In this document: one piece after another, positions 47,001 to 57,829 of the stretch
Numbering within the stretch: the stretch's first letter is position 1
How the letters are laid out: the number at the start of each line of letters is the position of its first letter
DNA from: Sarcocystis neurona
Taxonomy: Eukaryota > Apicomplexa > Conoidasida > Eucoccidiorida > Sarcocystidae
Reading direction: 5' to 3'
Assembly (NCBI GenBank): GCA_000727475.1
Contig: KL647314.1
Coordinates: 1,208,812 to 1,272,811 of the forward strand
DNA length: 64,000 bases
The notes under the pieces: model-generated
The model's database searches: none
The model's input: only the letters and a program-made list of their open reading frames with translations
Told to the model about the DNA's origin: nothing
Position numbers and translations under genes: made by a program

Positions 47001-50000
47001 CCGGCATGCTGCTCGGTGCACCTGCTGCTACCCTTTTGGCTGCGGCTGCTGCGAGGCCAAGCGAGCCGCTGCTCCCGCAGCAGCAGCCGATAGATGCGAT
47101 CGCTCACGCTGCAGTGCCACACACAATCGAGCAGCCACTCCCACTTTGCGCACGGCTCCAGCACAAGCACTGCCCGTCGGTACGTTCGTCTACTACTGCC
47201 CTCCTGCCTACTGCTGCTGTTCACGCTGCTGCTGCTCACGCTGCTGCTGCTCCCGCTGCTGCCGCCGTGGCTCACATTGCTGCTGCTGCTGTTCACGCTG
47301 CTGCTGCTGTCGTGTGTATGTGTACTGCTGCTGCTGCTGGTCAAGCCGCTCCTGGTGTCCGGGGGGATGCCGTCGATGACCACGTGGCTACAAGAATCGA
47401 GAGAAGGTGTAATGGGCACCGCTAGCCTCCTGGGTTGCTGCTGCTTCTGCTCGTCGGTTGAATTCTGCTGCCCCTGTTGTTGCTTCCTCCGCGGCCCTTC
47501 CGTCGCTTTCTCCTGCAGCGGCTCCTGTTGTTTCTGCTCTTGCTGCTGCTCCTCCTCCTCCTCCTCTTCCTCCTTCCCTGCTTGACTTTGTTGCACTTGG
47601 TCGTGCCCTCGTCGCTGCTGCTGCTGCCTACCCCCCAGTTGCTGAGGCTGCTGCTGCTGCTCCTCTGCAGAAACAGCCGCGGCAGGTTCCTTTTCCTGAT
47701 AAACGCGCTGCACCGTGAAAACCCTACAAACGAAGAAGCAGTCGGAGCAGCAGCAGAACGAAACAGCCGCAGCAGACATCTCGGCATCCGCGGCGGAAAC
47801 CAGCAGCCGCAGCCGGAACCAGCACCAACAAAGCAACAGCGTTTGTCCAGTAGAAGTACGAGGAGATGCACACGAGCGACACGATCCCTCCGGCAGTAGA
47901 AACGAAGGGGGGAAAACGTTAGAGAGGCTGCCGCTCGTCGCTTTCCGCAGGCCCGAAAAGTAGCAGCAGAACGAGTAGAAGCAGCTGCAGCGCGACGTCC
48001 ACGCAGCAGCAGAACGGACCCCCAGCAGCAGAATCAGCGTCACACGCAGCATCAGGATACGCAGCAGCTTGGACGATAAGGCAGCAGCAACGCAGCGGAG
48101 GGAAAAGCAGCCGCAGTCACGGACGTCAGAACCAAGGCAGCAGCTGAAAAGGCAGCAACAGGGGCCAACCAGAAGGAGAAGCAACAGCAGCAACAAGGCA
48201 GCACCACCCCACCCGCAAGTGAAAGAGGTGTGCAACAGCAAGACAGCAGCAGCGGCACACCAACACAGGCCGCCCGACGGAAAAGGCGCTCTTCCCGCGC
48301 AAGGCAACAACGTACGTACATATTGCAAGCCCGAGTCTCCAGCAGAAACGAGACTGCTGCAACAGAGAAGCCGCACTTACAAGCCAGTACCAGCACCAGC
48401 AGCGGTTCCTCCTATACAAAAGGACATACATCAAGATACCAGCCCCCCGTCCGTTCACGCAGACAGACACACGTATATATATATATATATATATATGTAC
48501 CTCTGCTAAGTCAAGAAGCGCCGTACATCTACGTGTGTGTGCATATATTTGTTGAGGAATCGACGTAAGTTAGTAACCTGACGTCACCACTCGTCCGTGG
48601 GGTCGAGAAGCAGCAACAACGGCCTCCCCGTAATACACCAGGAAATGGAAACAACAGCAGCAGCAGCTCGTCCTTCTACCAACTGACTGCAGCAGCACCA
48701 GGTGCGGGTCATCTCTGGCTGCCGACGAGCAGCCACCAACACCACCGAAGCAGCACGTGCGCAGCTGCAGCAGCAGTCGCAAGACAACGTCCGTAAAGGA
48801 GGAGGATAACAAGGGCGCAGCAGAGGGGGACCGAAAGCTGAAAAAGCAGCAAGCCAACCTTCTCTGCAACAGCACAGCCGCAGAACCTTCGCTCTATCCG
48901 TCGCAGTTGCGCGACACTTCGGAGCAGCGCGCAGGTGCCGCAGATTCCTCCGGGCGAGGAGGTATCAGCAGCAGCAACTCTCAGTCGTCGGGAAGCAACC
49001 AAGCAGCAAGTCAGTCCCTTCGAGAGAAATGCAGCATTCCCGCCCGGAGAGAGCAGCAGCAGCGACTCATTGCTCAACAGCAGCAAGTCACTCTGCGCGT
49101 CGAGGCAAACAGCAGCCGCCACAGCCCCCCACAAACTGCAGAGCAGCGTAAAGACGGCAGCAGCAGCCCCTGCTGGATAACTAAAGCAGTAATTCACTGC
49201 TGCTTGTTGAAACGAAGAGCAGCAGACCACAGTTCTGCCGGAGTGACGCACTGCTACTTGTTGAGAAGAGCAGCAGCCAGCCACGACGCCCAGCAGCCGC
49301 TCACCACGCCGACACAGAAACGCAACAGCAGCACCCGCACTCACAAGCAGCACGACAAAAGCAGCAGCAGCGGCAACGCATTCTCAGCACTCGAAGGGAA
49401 GCTGCCGCAGCAGCAACATCTCAGGCTGGCGACCACTCGAAGAAACCGAACAACGAAGCAGCAGCGGGGGGGGTAGTGCAACCACAGAAGCAGCAGCAGC
49501 AGCACAACAACAGCAAAGCAACCGCAGGCGGAGCACCGGATAGAAGCAGCAGCGGCAGCAGAAGAGCAGCGGCAGCAGAAGAGCAGCGGCAACAGAAGAG
49601 CAGCGGCAGCAGAGGAGCAGCGGCAGCAGAAGAGCAGCTGCAGCAGAAGAGCACCGGCAGCAGAAGAGCACCGGCAGCAGAAGAGCACCAACAAGGGCAA
49701 CAGAAAAGCAGCAGCAACACAGCAGCAGGCGTTACCTTTTCTGCGCTCGGTCGAAGAGGATCTGCATGTCATTGTTGCAGAGCCAGGCGGGATGGAAGAG
49801 TTTGGCTGCTCTAACGCTTTCGAGCAGCGAATAAAATTGAACAGCGTCCACCCGGAAGAGCCGTCCCAACAAATTTCGAAATATACCCACGTCCTGAAGA
49901 ACCAGCAGCGGAACAGCAGCGAAAGTCCGAGAAGCAGCCCAGCACCAAAAATTTGACATAGCAGCATCAGCACCAGCACCAGCACCACAAGCAGCAGTAG

Positions 50001-53000
50001 CATCACCAGCAGCAGCAGCACCACCAGCAACAGCACCACCAGCAGCACCGTCAGCAACAGCAGCACCAACAGCAATAGCAGCAGCATCATCAGCAGCAAT
50101 AGCAGCAGCACCACCAGCAGCATTATCAGCACCGATAGCAGCAGCAGCATCAGCACTGGCAGCAGCAGCATCAGCAGCAGCAGCATCAGCAGCAGCAGCA
50201 TCAGCAGCAGCAGCATCAACACCGGCAGCAGCAGCATCACCAGCAGCAGCACCATCAGCAGCAGCCGTCGCAGCAGTACCAGCCCGAGCAGGAGCCATCC
50301 GGTCTTTCAGCACGCTTGCGGTGTAAGGAATGCATGCCTCACTTCACTTCTGCCTGCTCTGCTTGAAATTCGTTCTACTCGTGTTTCGCGTTTTTCGACA
50401 AGTCCATCAAAAAGTGCGCACAGGCTTGCATGCAGCACCCTATGTGTGTGACACTTCTACGCTGCTCCTCTCACTATCTTTCTGTACACACGCCTGCAGG
50501 CACGTTCTATATATATGTTTGTATATACAGAAAGACGTCCTCGTTTTCGATCTGCATGTCACATATCTACGTGTGGACATATACAGAGAAATATATGCGT
50601 CCTCGCTTATGCAAACTTATACAATGGCATGGATACACACACACGTAAGTCACCTTTGGCGAGACATGTCGACACGTCTGTCTAGCTCCGTATCTATATA
50701 CGTACCAAGCAAAATTACCCACACATACATATATATCGAATTATACATGTGGATGTGTATATATACATGTATATATATATATTATATACACATACATATA
50801 TATACATATACATACATATACATATACATACATATACATATACATACATATACTCATACATATACATACATGTATATATATATAAATGTACTACCACATA
50901 TAATACGTATATGAGTCTGTCTGTACCTAGAGATACATACACCCATTTGAAGAAGCAGCTATATATATGCGTATACGTGTATCTACATATACATACACAT
51001 GTAAGTATGCACAAGTACACACATATACATATAGGAAGATATATCTTTTTATCCATAGGTAACGATACAGATATGTGTATATATAAGGAGAGCAAAGACT
51101 CCCATCTTCTTCTCGCTTTGTCCACGGCCTGCCTGCTCCGCGCACGACCGCCGGGATACCTTCTACAAACGTTCCCTCCTGCGTCTTACCACCCGCGGTG
51201 TTGCCAGCGTTCACCCTGGGCATGTGGCTCGCGCATGTGCATGCGTGCCACCCAGCGGCATGCAGGACGAGGACACGTCGCTCGCCCGCCGCCAGCAGCC
51301 CTTCGTCCCCCTTTCTAATTGCTGCTGCTTCCTTCCTAGACGCCCCAACTGCATGCGCATGCAACCCAGTACTTCCTTCCCCGGCCTACTCTCTCTTCGA
51401 ACGCACGCACGGCATCCCCAGGCCACCCACACGCAGACGCACGTGCTACTATATGCGTCGGCAATGTTAATCCTCGCTACCCTTCTGCAGACGCATGCAG
51501 TTTTACTGAGGTACACACATGCAGTGCTCTTGACACAGAGGCGCTCCCATCTGCAAATGCATGCAACGCTGTCGAGGCCCAGCAGCAGTTCACCGCTTCG
51601 CGCACACGCAGACTTCTACACGACGCACGCGTCTCCTTTTCCTTCCTCCTGTTCCCTTTCTACGCATCTCAGTGACCCATCAGTTCGCAAGCACCTCAAG
51701 CTCCCCTCCTGCCCTCTGCATGCACATGCATGCGTCGCGCCGTCTCCGCCTCTCCCCACTCTCTCTGTCTCTTTTTTCCCTCTTGTGGCCCCCTCCTTTT
51801 CCCTATTCGCACCCGTCGACCTCCGTCTCCATGCTGCTGCTCTGCATGCGTTCTCTTCGCTGTCTCTGTTGTGGGTCCCCCTCCGGTGTCTCTTCCGGGC
51901 CTGTCTCGCTCACGTTCTGTCCAACTGCGCTTCCCCTCTGTGCCGCAGTTCTTGCCTTTTTTTTTCTCTGTCCGCTTCTCGTCTGTGTGCCTATCGCTTC
52001 CTCTTTTGGTCTTTCTTCTGTCCGGACCATTCACTGCCACTGAGTGACGTACCGCTACCAGCTGTTTGCTTTTCTCGTCCAGCTGGTGCCAGACGGCCTC
52101 TGCACAGGCGCGCACTGGCCACCCAAGCCAGCGACTCTGCGTTTCAAGCTGCTGCCCCAACACCCACGGGGCCTGCCGTTGCGTCTGCTGCTGCTGTGGC
52201 CGCTGCGCCTCTGTGTCTGCGTGCGACCCTGCGTCGGCTGCGTGCGGCAGCGTTCCGCGCTGCTGCTGCGGCTGTCCCGGCGTCTGCAGCGAGTGTGGGG
52301 GCCTGCTGCTGCTGCTGCGGGCTCCGACTGCAGCAGCGAGCGCCGCGTCGGCCGCAGCAGCCACCGCCACGCGCGAACCCAGCACGACTGTCGCCAGTGG
52401 CCGCGGCCCCAGCGCCTCGCCCAGGTGCTGCAGCTGCCGTAGCTTCTGCAGGTGCAGCAGCGCCTGCTGCAGCAGCAGCTCCAGCGTCCGCTGGATGTCC
52501 ACACTTGCCGGAGAAGGCTGCAGCAGCACTTCTGCTGCGCAAGGCTGGCACGCAGGCTGTCAATCACAGACACGTCATCGAGCAGAAGAAGAGAAACATG
52601 AAAAGCCAGAAGGGAAGAAGCGAGGACGAAGAGAGAGCGACTGCAGACGCGCACGCTGCAGCTGTCCCAGAAGACCGTCCCACTTGTGTACGTGCGTACC
52701 TGTGTATATGCTGCCACAGTTGCATGCGTAGAGGTTTGCAGCAGGGTGGACGAGCACCCGGGGGAATGTCGCGGAAAAAAAAGCAGCAGCAGCACCAGAC
52801 GAAGCAGCACCGCCAGACGAAGCAGCACCACCAGAAGCAGCAGCAGCGTCAGATGTAGCGGCGGCACCAGACGCAGCAGCGGCATGGTAAGGAGGGCTGG
52901 ACACCGGAAGCGAAGGAGACGTAGCAGCGGCAGAAGCAGCAGCATTCAGCCAGGCAGAGGCATGCAGCACGAGCAGGAAGTCAAGCGAACGAGGTTCAGT

Positions 53001-55011
53001 AGAACACGACAACGCAGCGGTATGCAGGTGCAGCGGCACCGCATCAACGACACGCGGTGCAGGTGTGCTGACCCGCCAACCAACGCTGCATTTTGCTGGC
53101 ATGCAACTGCGCACACTGCAGTGGATCCACATCTATTTCTTCTGATGACACCTGTCTCGTCTCTCCTCCTCCTCCTCCTTTTTCAGTATGTGTGCGCTCC
53201 TCTCTGTCTGTCTCTACCAGCTGCGCTGCTGCGCGATGGTGCCGCTGCTGCGCTGCTGCGGTTGGTGCGGTGCTGCGCGGGTGCTGCGCAGGCGTTGCTG
53301 CTGGGTGTGGGGTGCTCACCGAAAGAGAGCGTTGTATAAGAGGAGCCTGCCGGGAGAAGATGTGGACGCGCTGCAGGAGAAGCTGCTTCATGCACTGTTC
53401 GAGAAGGCCGAAGACAGAAACGCTGGTTCTTCTGCTGAGCGATGAGGAGAAGAAAGCTGTGGGGTTGTCGCAGAGGGCAATGAGACGCCCCATGCGGTTC
53501 CGCTGTCTATACAGTCGAGTGACGAAGGCCTCGTTGAATCCGCGACACACCGTCTCCGCGTGCAGGACGATCAGTCCGTCGACAAGCTCGGCGGGCAATT
53601 TGCCAGTCAGCAGGTCCCCCACTAGCACGCGAGAAGAAACGCAGAAACACCCTCCCGCAGCAAACAGCCGCTGTCTCTGCTGCCACGTCCCACTGCCCTC
53701 GCTGCTGCTGCCTCCACCGCTTCCTACGTACCGCAGTTCCAGTCCTGAGAAGTCAAGCCGCGATCGAGACAACGTCAACTCAAGGTCGGAGGAAGATAGC
53801 TCCGCTGATGCTGCTGCTGCCCCTCCTCCTCCTCCTCCTCCTCGTTCAGCTGTGTGTGCCCACTCACCACATCCCCGAGAACAAGCGTCCTTGTTCTTGC
53901 CTGCCGGCGCGTCCTGCTGCTGCTGCTCTTCCAGCTGCTGCTGCTCTTCCAGCTGCTGCTGCTCTCGCTGCTTATCCTCTCGCCGCTGCTGTTGTTGCTG
54001 TTGCTGCTGTTGTTCCTTCTTCCGCAGGGCCCGCAGTCGGCGGCGGAGCAGGCGCCTGCGCTCCGCCGCAGCCTGCTGCAGCTGCGTCCTTCGGACTCGA
54101 AGGACTTCAAATTCCTCCTCGGCCACATTTAAAACAAAAATGAGTTTTGGGGTCGCCAAACTCTCCGCTCGAAGCCCACGACTCCTGCTGCTCTTGCTCC
54201 TGTCTCCGTCTTCGTCGTCGTCGCCGCTGCTGTCGCTCTCGCTATTCGCCCTGCTCTTTCCGCTGCTAATGCTGCTCCGTCTCCTGCTGCTATTCTCCTC
54301 ACGGCTCGTCCCGCTGCTGCCGTCATACGACCTGTTCTCGTTGCTGCTGCTGCTGCTGTGTGAACTGCTTCCACAGCTGCTGAGACTGTATGGAGAACCG
54401 CCTGCTTTCGTCGATAAGGTGGCACCCGCCTGCTCCGCGGCAAAGTCGAACTGGCCACTACAGCCTTCTTCAAATCCAAAAGAAAGACTGCTGCCGCTAA
54501 AAGGCTGGTGTTGTGTGCCCTGCTGCTGCTGTTGCTGCGTGGTAGGTTGCTGCTGCTGTTGTCCGGGCTGCTCGCGTTGCCGTGGGGTTGACTCGGCCTG
54601 CTGCTGCTGCTGCCGTTGACGCGGGTTCTGAAGACGATACAACAGCAGCAGAAGCAGCGCGTGCATGTCAAGACCCTTCGCAAGAACCAACAGCGCATCT
54701 TCCTTTAACAGCAACTCCACAAGCTTCTCCTGGAACGGCAGCACAGGCACAGCAACAGCAGCGAGAGCCTCCGCTGCCGGTGCTCGCCGTCGCGGCCGCG
54801 CCGACGTGAGCGCAGCAGCACTTCCTGAAGAAGCGGAAACAGCAGAAGATGAAGAACACGCGACGGCAGCAGCAGCGGCAGCAGCAGGTAGGTGCGGAGA
54901 AGAAGAAACTGCAGCGGAGGAGGAGGAAGACAGAGGCGCTGCTGCGGCAGCACGTGCAGAAGAAGAAGCAGCTGCGGAGGAGGAGGAGGGGGACGCAGCA
55001 GAGGCAGCCAT
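34232..55011 (-). CDS. XPF: DNA repair endonuclease XPF/ERCC4 (RAD1 homologue), 12 exons, complete
   Basis: XPF with ERCC1 makes the 5' incision of nucleotide excision repair and cuts interstrand-crosslink and flap structures in the nucleus. Exons on the minus strand: 55011-53320, 52544-52053, 49893-49736, 47723-46036, 45113-44357, 43922-42003, 41322-41250, 40421-40270, 37474-37384, 36150-35827, 34502-34441, 34385-34232. All are GT-AG, all phases match, and the total is 7,563 nt, 2,520 residues plus stop. Landmarks: LPFQEKLVELLL near residue 91; degenerate helicase-like block from about 453 (SSRVLVGDLLTGKLPAELVD); AVWHQLDEKSKQLV in exon 2; LLGRLFRVDAVQFYSLLESV in exon 3; VLVLEPCAKWEWLL in exon 4; HAIVLFDPHPHLVREVEVF in exon 6. 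The nuclease site is complete: VVVDMRE (D2203, E2206), GDYVLTR (2230-2236), then ERK 2241-2243 and D2247. Further landmarks are TLLIEFEKGKPFAL, FPSLRVIWSPH and the C-terminal helix-hairpin-helix DFLRKLPGVTLKN to SRQLDDYF. The excess length is Ala/Ser/Gln homopolymer inserts between conserved blocks. The start at 55011 is chosen as the first Met of the Ala/Ser leader; the frame is open to 55215. Confidence 0.95.
35575..35715. repeat. 26-bp GC-rich minisatellite in an XPF intron
   Basis: About five tandem copies of a unit of the form gctgcagcaaggcgtgtg followed by ccgtgtcg, drifting to gttgcagcaacgcatgtaggg. Adjacent central copies are spaced 26 bp. The array lies in the intron between XPF exons at 35827 and 34502. 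It is open on both strands but shows no family similarity. Confidence 0.8.
36780..37320. repeat. long-unit minisatellite in an XPF intron
   Basis: At least six diverged tandem copies of a roughly 70-90 bp unit built on the phrase cgagacacacaggtttctc, then ttgtgggtgattatctatat, then a TA-rich spacer. The phrase gaGACAyACAgGTTTctc recurs near 36819, 36904, 36981, 37065, 37118, 37198 and 37268. It lies within the intron between XPF exons 37384 and 36150. Confidence 0.85.
39390..39815. repeat. diverged direct duplication with TA/TG microsatellites
   Basis: Two copies of a roughly 250-bp element (starting gtttactgatarg at about 39419 and 39652) each run through gatgtgcgsatgtgtg, then attcactawgygtgtgtgtg, then tacgtagataat, a TA run and ctctgtag. 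The whole lies in the 2.8-kb XPF intron between 40270 and 37474. Neighbouring DNA to 40240 is of the same TATG/TACA type. Confidence 0.75.
40800..41115. repeat. CACA/TATA microsatellite block with recurring atcgatga
   Basis: AT- and AC-rich DNA in the XPF intron between 41250 and 40421. The word aatcgatga recurs three times (about 40919, 40990 and 41095), each followed by acgc and a TA-rich tract, which suggests an imperfect tandem unit of about 70-105 bp. Confidence 0.65.
49480..49730. repeat. 18-bp GCAGCGGCAGCAGAAGAG array next to an XPF splice site
   Basis: CAG-rich DNA resolves, at about 49545-49690, into roughly eight tandem copies of an 18-bp unit gcagcggcagcagaagag with single-base variants (cgg to ctg, ccg). 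It starts within about 50 bp of the donor after XPF exon 49893-49736 and lies in the intron that follows. It is open in all frames because the unit is six whole triplets. Confidence 0.85.
49965..50290. repeat. long AGC/CAG/CAC triplet tract in an XPF intron
   Basis: More than 300 bp of agcagcagcaccagcagcag-type triplets. On the minus strand one frame is a continuous Ala/Asp run (AAAADAAAADAAAA style) merging into the XPF exon that starts at 49893; the real exon begins only after the cttcag acceptor. This is therefore intronic repeat, not protein. Confidence 0.85.
50700..50905. repeat. TATACATACATA microsatellite
   Basis: About 200 bp of tatacatacata/tatatata repeats in the 2.2-kb XPF intron between 52053 and 49893. 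It is open in several frames as Tyr/Ile/His low-complexity protein and is not a gene. Confidence 0.85.
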
Positions 55012-55372
55012 AGCAGCAGCAAAGGGGGGAAGAAGAGGGGGAAGGCAGCTGCAGTAGTAGGAACGGAGAGCGTAAGAATTGCCTCTGGGCCTGTGCAGAA
55101 GATAGCCTGTACGTACAGTTATTTCTAGGAGCGTCGTTAGCCGGACTTCTACGCCCCTACAGACACCAAGAGGCCCTGGGGGCAGAAGAAAGTGGTCCCA
55201 ACATGCGTGGCTCACCCAACATGCTTCGGGCTTTGTCTACGCAGCAGCACATGTTTCCCTCATGTTTCCTCTGCACATGCACCAAGCAGTACTTCCGCTT
55301 TCAAGCCTTCAGGAGAAATGGGGTCTTCCTCTATGGACTGCAGCAGGAGCTGTCGGCTGCCGTACACGCAAG

Positions 55373-57749
55373 TCAATAGGTGCAGCTGGACGGATGTCGA
55401 GGCAGGAGAAGCGTTGCCCGAGCGCTTCTCTCGAGACCAGCAGCAAAAGAAGAGGACCAGGTGACGCAGCTGCAGCCGAGTCGCCGCCGCGGCACGACAC
55501 TGCTGAGAACTCGTGCAGCAGCAGGAGCGGGAGCGGGGCTTCCCAATGCTACCACAGCAGCCACAGGATTCGCAGCACCAGCACCAGCAGCCGCAGCAGC
55601 AGCGGCAGCAGCTTGGATAGCAGCAGCTACAGTAGTCGTTGCTGCAGCAGACGTCGCCGCAGCAACACTGGCGGGAGCTGCAGTACGGGCAACACCAGCA
55701 GCAGCACTCATGAGAGGAAGCTGCTGCGGAGTCCAGTTGCAGCAACGTGTTGTCCCGCAGATATAAAAATGTCTCCGGTGCGAACGAACGGCAGCAGAGG
55801 CTTGAGACTCCAACGGGGCACGAATAATACGAGAAAAATTACTTGTGCATCCATACACAAGGCGCCACTCTGCCTTCAGCAACTGCGTGCGGTCTCTCCC
55901 CCCGCTGAAACTCCTTTACTTGGCAGCGAACAGCCTCAAAGAAACAAACACGTAGACACGGGTGTGGCTACCGGCGCACAGACGCTACCGCTGTTCTTCT
56001 GTGTTGGTGTGACCAGCAAAGACGGGATGCGTGACGTGTGCGGCAGATTTGCTGCCGTATCGTCGGGAAGTCCTTTGACGCGTCCTGTGGACGGGCGACT
56101 ACGGAACGTTTGCATGGGAGACCTGCTCTCGCCGTCTTGGTGGACGTGCCAACTTTAGAAAGCGTCTTCACGAGGCACCAGCACGCCTGTCTGCGGTGTA
56201 CGTACACCAGAATCTCCTGACACACCGCTCAAAAGTGCCGTAAGCCCACTCCCCAACCGCAGGAGATGCCTGCCAAGTGCGTGCTACATCACTGCAGAAG
56301 CGCCCTGGACTGCTCGTTCACAGCCCCTCCCCGCTGTTGAAAAGAGGAGGAGTAAAACAGCAAGGACTTCTTTTGTGCGGCTTTCAAAGGAGCAAAGGGC
56401 GGAATGCATTACACGTAGAAGGCCCCTTCCCGCGGTGTACGTACACACGGCGCATTTTAGATAGCGGTCACCCGTGCCGACACTACCCCCCTATTCAGCG
56501 AAGAAAATCCACTTCGTTGAGGCTAGTCCACGCACCAGCACTTCGCGCTGCTGAAAGGGTGAATACGCGCTCTAAATAAAATATTTTGTGGGGCGGGAAG
56601 TGGGTTTCTTCACCGCTCTTCGCCCGCGTCGCCGTGTGTACGTACAGTGCGTGTTGTCGGAAGCCCAACATCAGGGCGCCCCGACTACAAAGTTGTGCCT
56701 CCGACCTCGCAGCAGCTAGCTGCTAGAGAAGCCGGCAGAAAAGGGACGCTTGTGGAATCTGAAGGAGAAGCTGGACGCTACAAAAACACAAAAGGCAGCA
56801 GCAGCACAAGCAAATGTGCTGCTGCAGGCGAGCTGGTCTGCTGCTGCATGCAGTACCCTGCGCAGTAAACAGCGGCGACCCCTCCGCAGCAGGCGCTGCT
56901 CTCCTCGACCAATGATGCAAGACAAGCACTTCGTCAATCGCATATGATTGTACATGAGATGCTTCATAAAGTCCAACAGAACCGCACCCGTAGCTGCAGC
57001 AGCCCCAGGAGCAGCAGCAGCTGGTGCAGCAGCAGCGGCAGAAGCAGCAGCAGCCGGCGCAAAGAATCGACGAGCGAACTGCGGCCCTGCCGCGGTGAAA
57101 GGACACCAGAGCGACACACTCAAGGGAACTCCACGCGCCTCAGAGCGAGACGGTGGACAATCGCGAATTTCTTCTGTCTCAATGAGAATGTCGTCCAGGC
57201 CACTTCTTCCTGTGCATTGTGTGGTACGTGGCAGGAAGGGCACAGCCCCGCGTGAGAGAGGAGCGGAGGAAGTGCATGTGCAGATGCATGCGTGCAGCTC
57301 TCTAGAAGGACTTGTGCCGCCTACCTAAAGCAGCATATGTGTCCGCCGCTCTTCTAGAAGGAGTTCGACACTTCCTTCTCTACTAGGGACGCCTGGTCGC
57401 AAGCCTTGCGGAAACTCACCGGTCTGGGCCGCGTCACACTTGAATCCCGCCGGCGAGATGCGCTGCTGTGGTCTGCTGCTGCTGCGCTTGGCTGCAACCC
57501 CTGCAGCTGGCGGCGCTCTGCAGTTTTGCGGCTCCTTTCTGCGTCCCTGTTCTCTTCTCTGCTTTCTTTGACGTGCTGCTGACTCGTCTGGTGTCGCTCT
57601 GCCGCTGCAGCAAATGCTCCTGCTGCTGCCGCTGCATTACTACCGCTGGCACTGCAGCTTTGCGCCTGCAGGTGCTGCAGCCTCCGTGACAGTTTGCGTC
57701 TACGTACACTGCAGAAGTAACTGCGAAGGAAACGCTGGCTCCACCCCAC
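55373..57749 (-). CDS. unassigned minus-strand gene, exon-like segments
   Basis: Three coding-like segments on the minus strand upstream of XPF. (a) About 57749-57420, a frame reading VRRRKLSRRLQHLQAQS, then Ala- and Gln-rich sequence, ending at a strong donor (ccg|gtgagt). (b) About 57297 or 57207 to 56930, with the most convincing sequence: SGLDDILIETEEIRD, SVSLWCPFTAAGPQFARRFF, an Ala/Pro linker and VLLDFMKHLMYNHM. (c) About 55868-55373, beginning AEWRLVYGCTSNFSRIIRA and followed by an Ala-rich run. The acidic and hydrophobic blocks in (b) are not low complexity and look like real protein. I could not assign a family or prove the joins; the segments could belong to one gene or two. Confidence 0.35.
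56195..56650. promoter_or_regulatory. three spaced GTGTACGTACAC-type palindromes
   Basis: GGTGTACGTACACC occurs as a perfect 14-bp palindrome at 56195-56208. A 13/14 version lies at about 56434-56447 and a shorter tgtgtacgtaca version at about 56635-56646. The same perfect 14-mer is found once more at 2054-2067. Spacing is about 240 and 200 bp in a gene-free gap. Palindromic short motifs in coccidian upstream regions can be ApiAP2 sites, but I cannot tie this word to a known factor. Confidence 0.3.
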
Positions 57750-57829
57750 GTATTTCTCTTACTTCTGGATAATGCGGTTCTACGGTCTACGCACACGTTA
57801 CCGTAGCTGTTAAGTCCCCCACGCATACG

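Noticed and set aside
47724..48376. Upstream extension of the 797-codon minus frame around XPF exon 4
   Set aside because: The frame is open, but the upstream part is Leu/Cys-rich. The acceptor tttgtag at 47724 joins in phase to the previous exon and restores the conserved VFTVQRVYQ.
51224..52858. 544-codon plus-strand open frame
   Set aside because: Low-complexity Ala/Pro/Cys/Ser reading that overlaps XPF exon 2 antisense and its introns; no domain, and the minus strand has the in-phase conserved exon.
53093..54619. 508-codon plus-strand open frame
   Set aside because: It is the antisense of XPF exon 1; CAG/CTG tracts lack stops on both strands. The minus strand carries the conserved XPF helicase-like block here.
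56716..57243. Possible p31comet-like (MAD2L1-binding) protein, from LLDFMKHLMYN
   Set aside because: The resemblance is limited to about ten residues and no other family block could be found, so no function was assigned.
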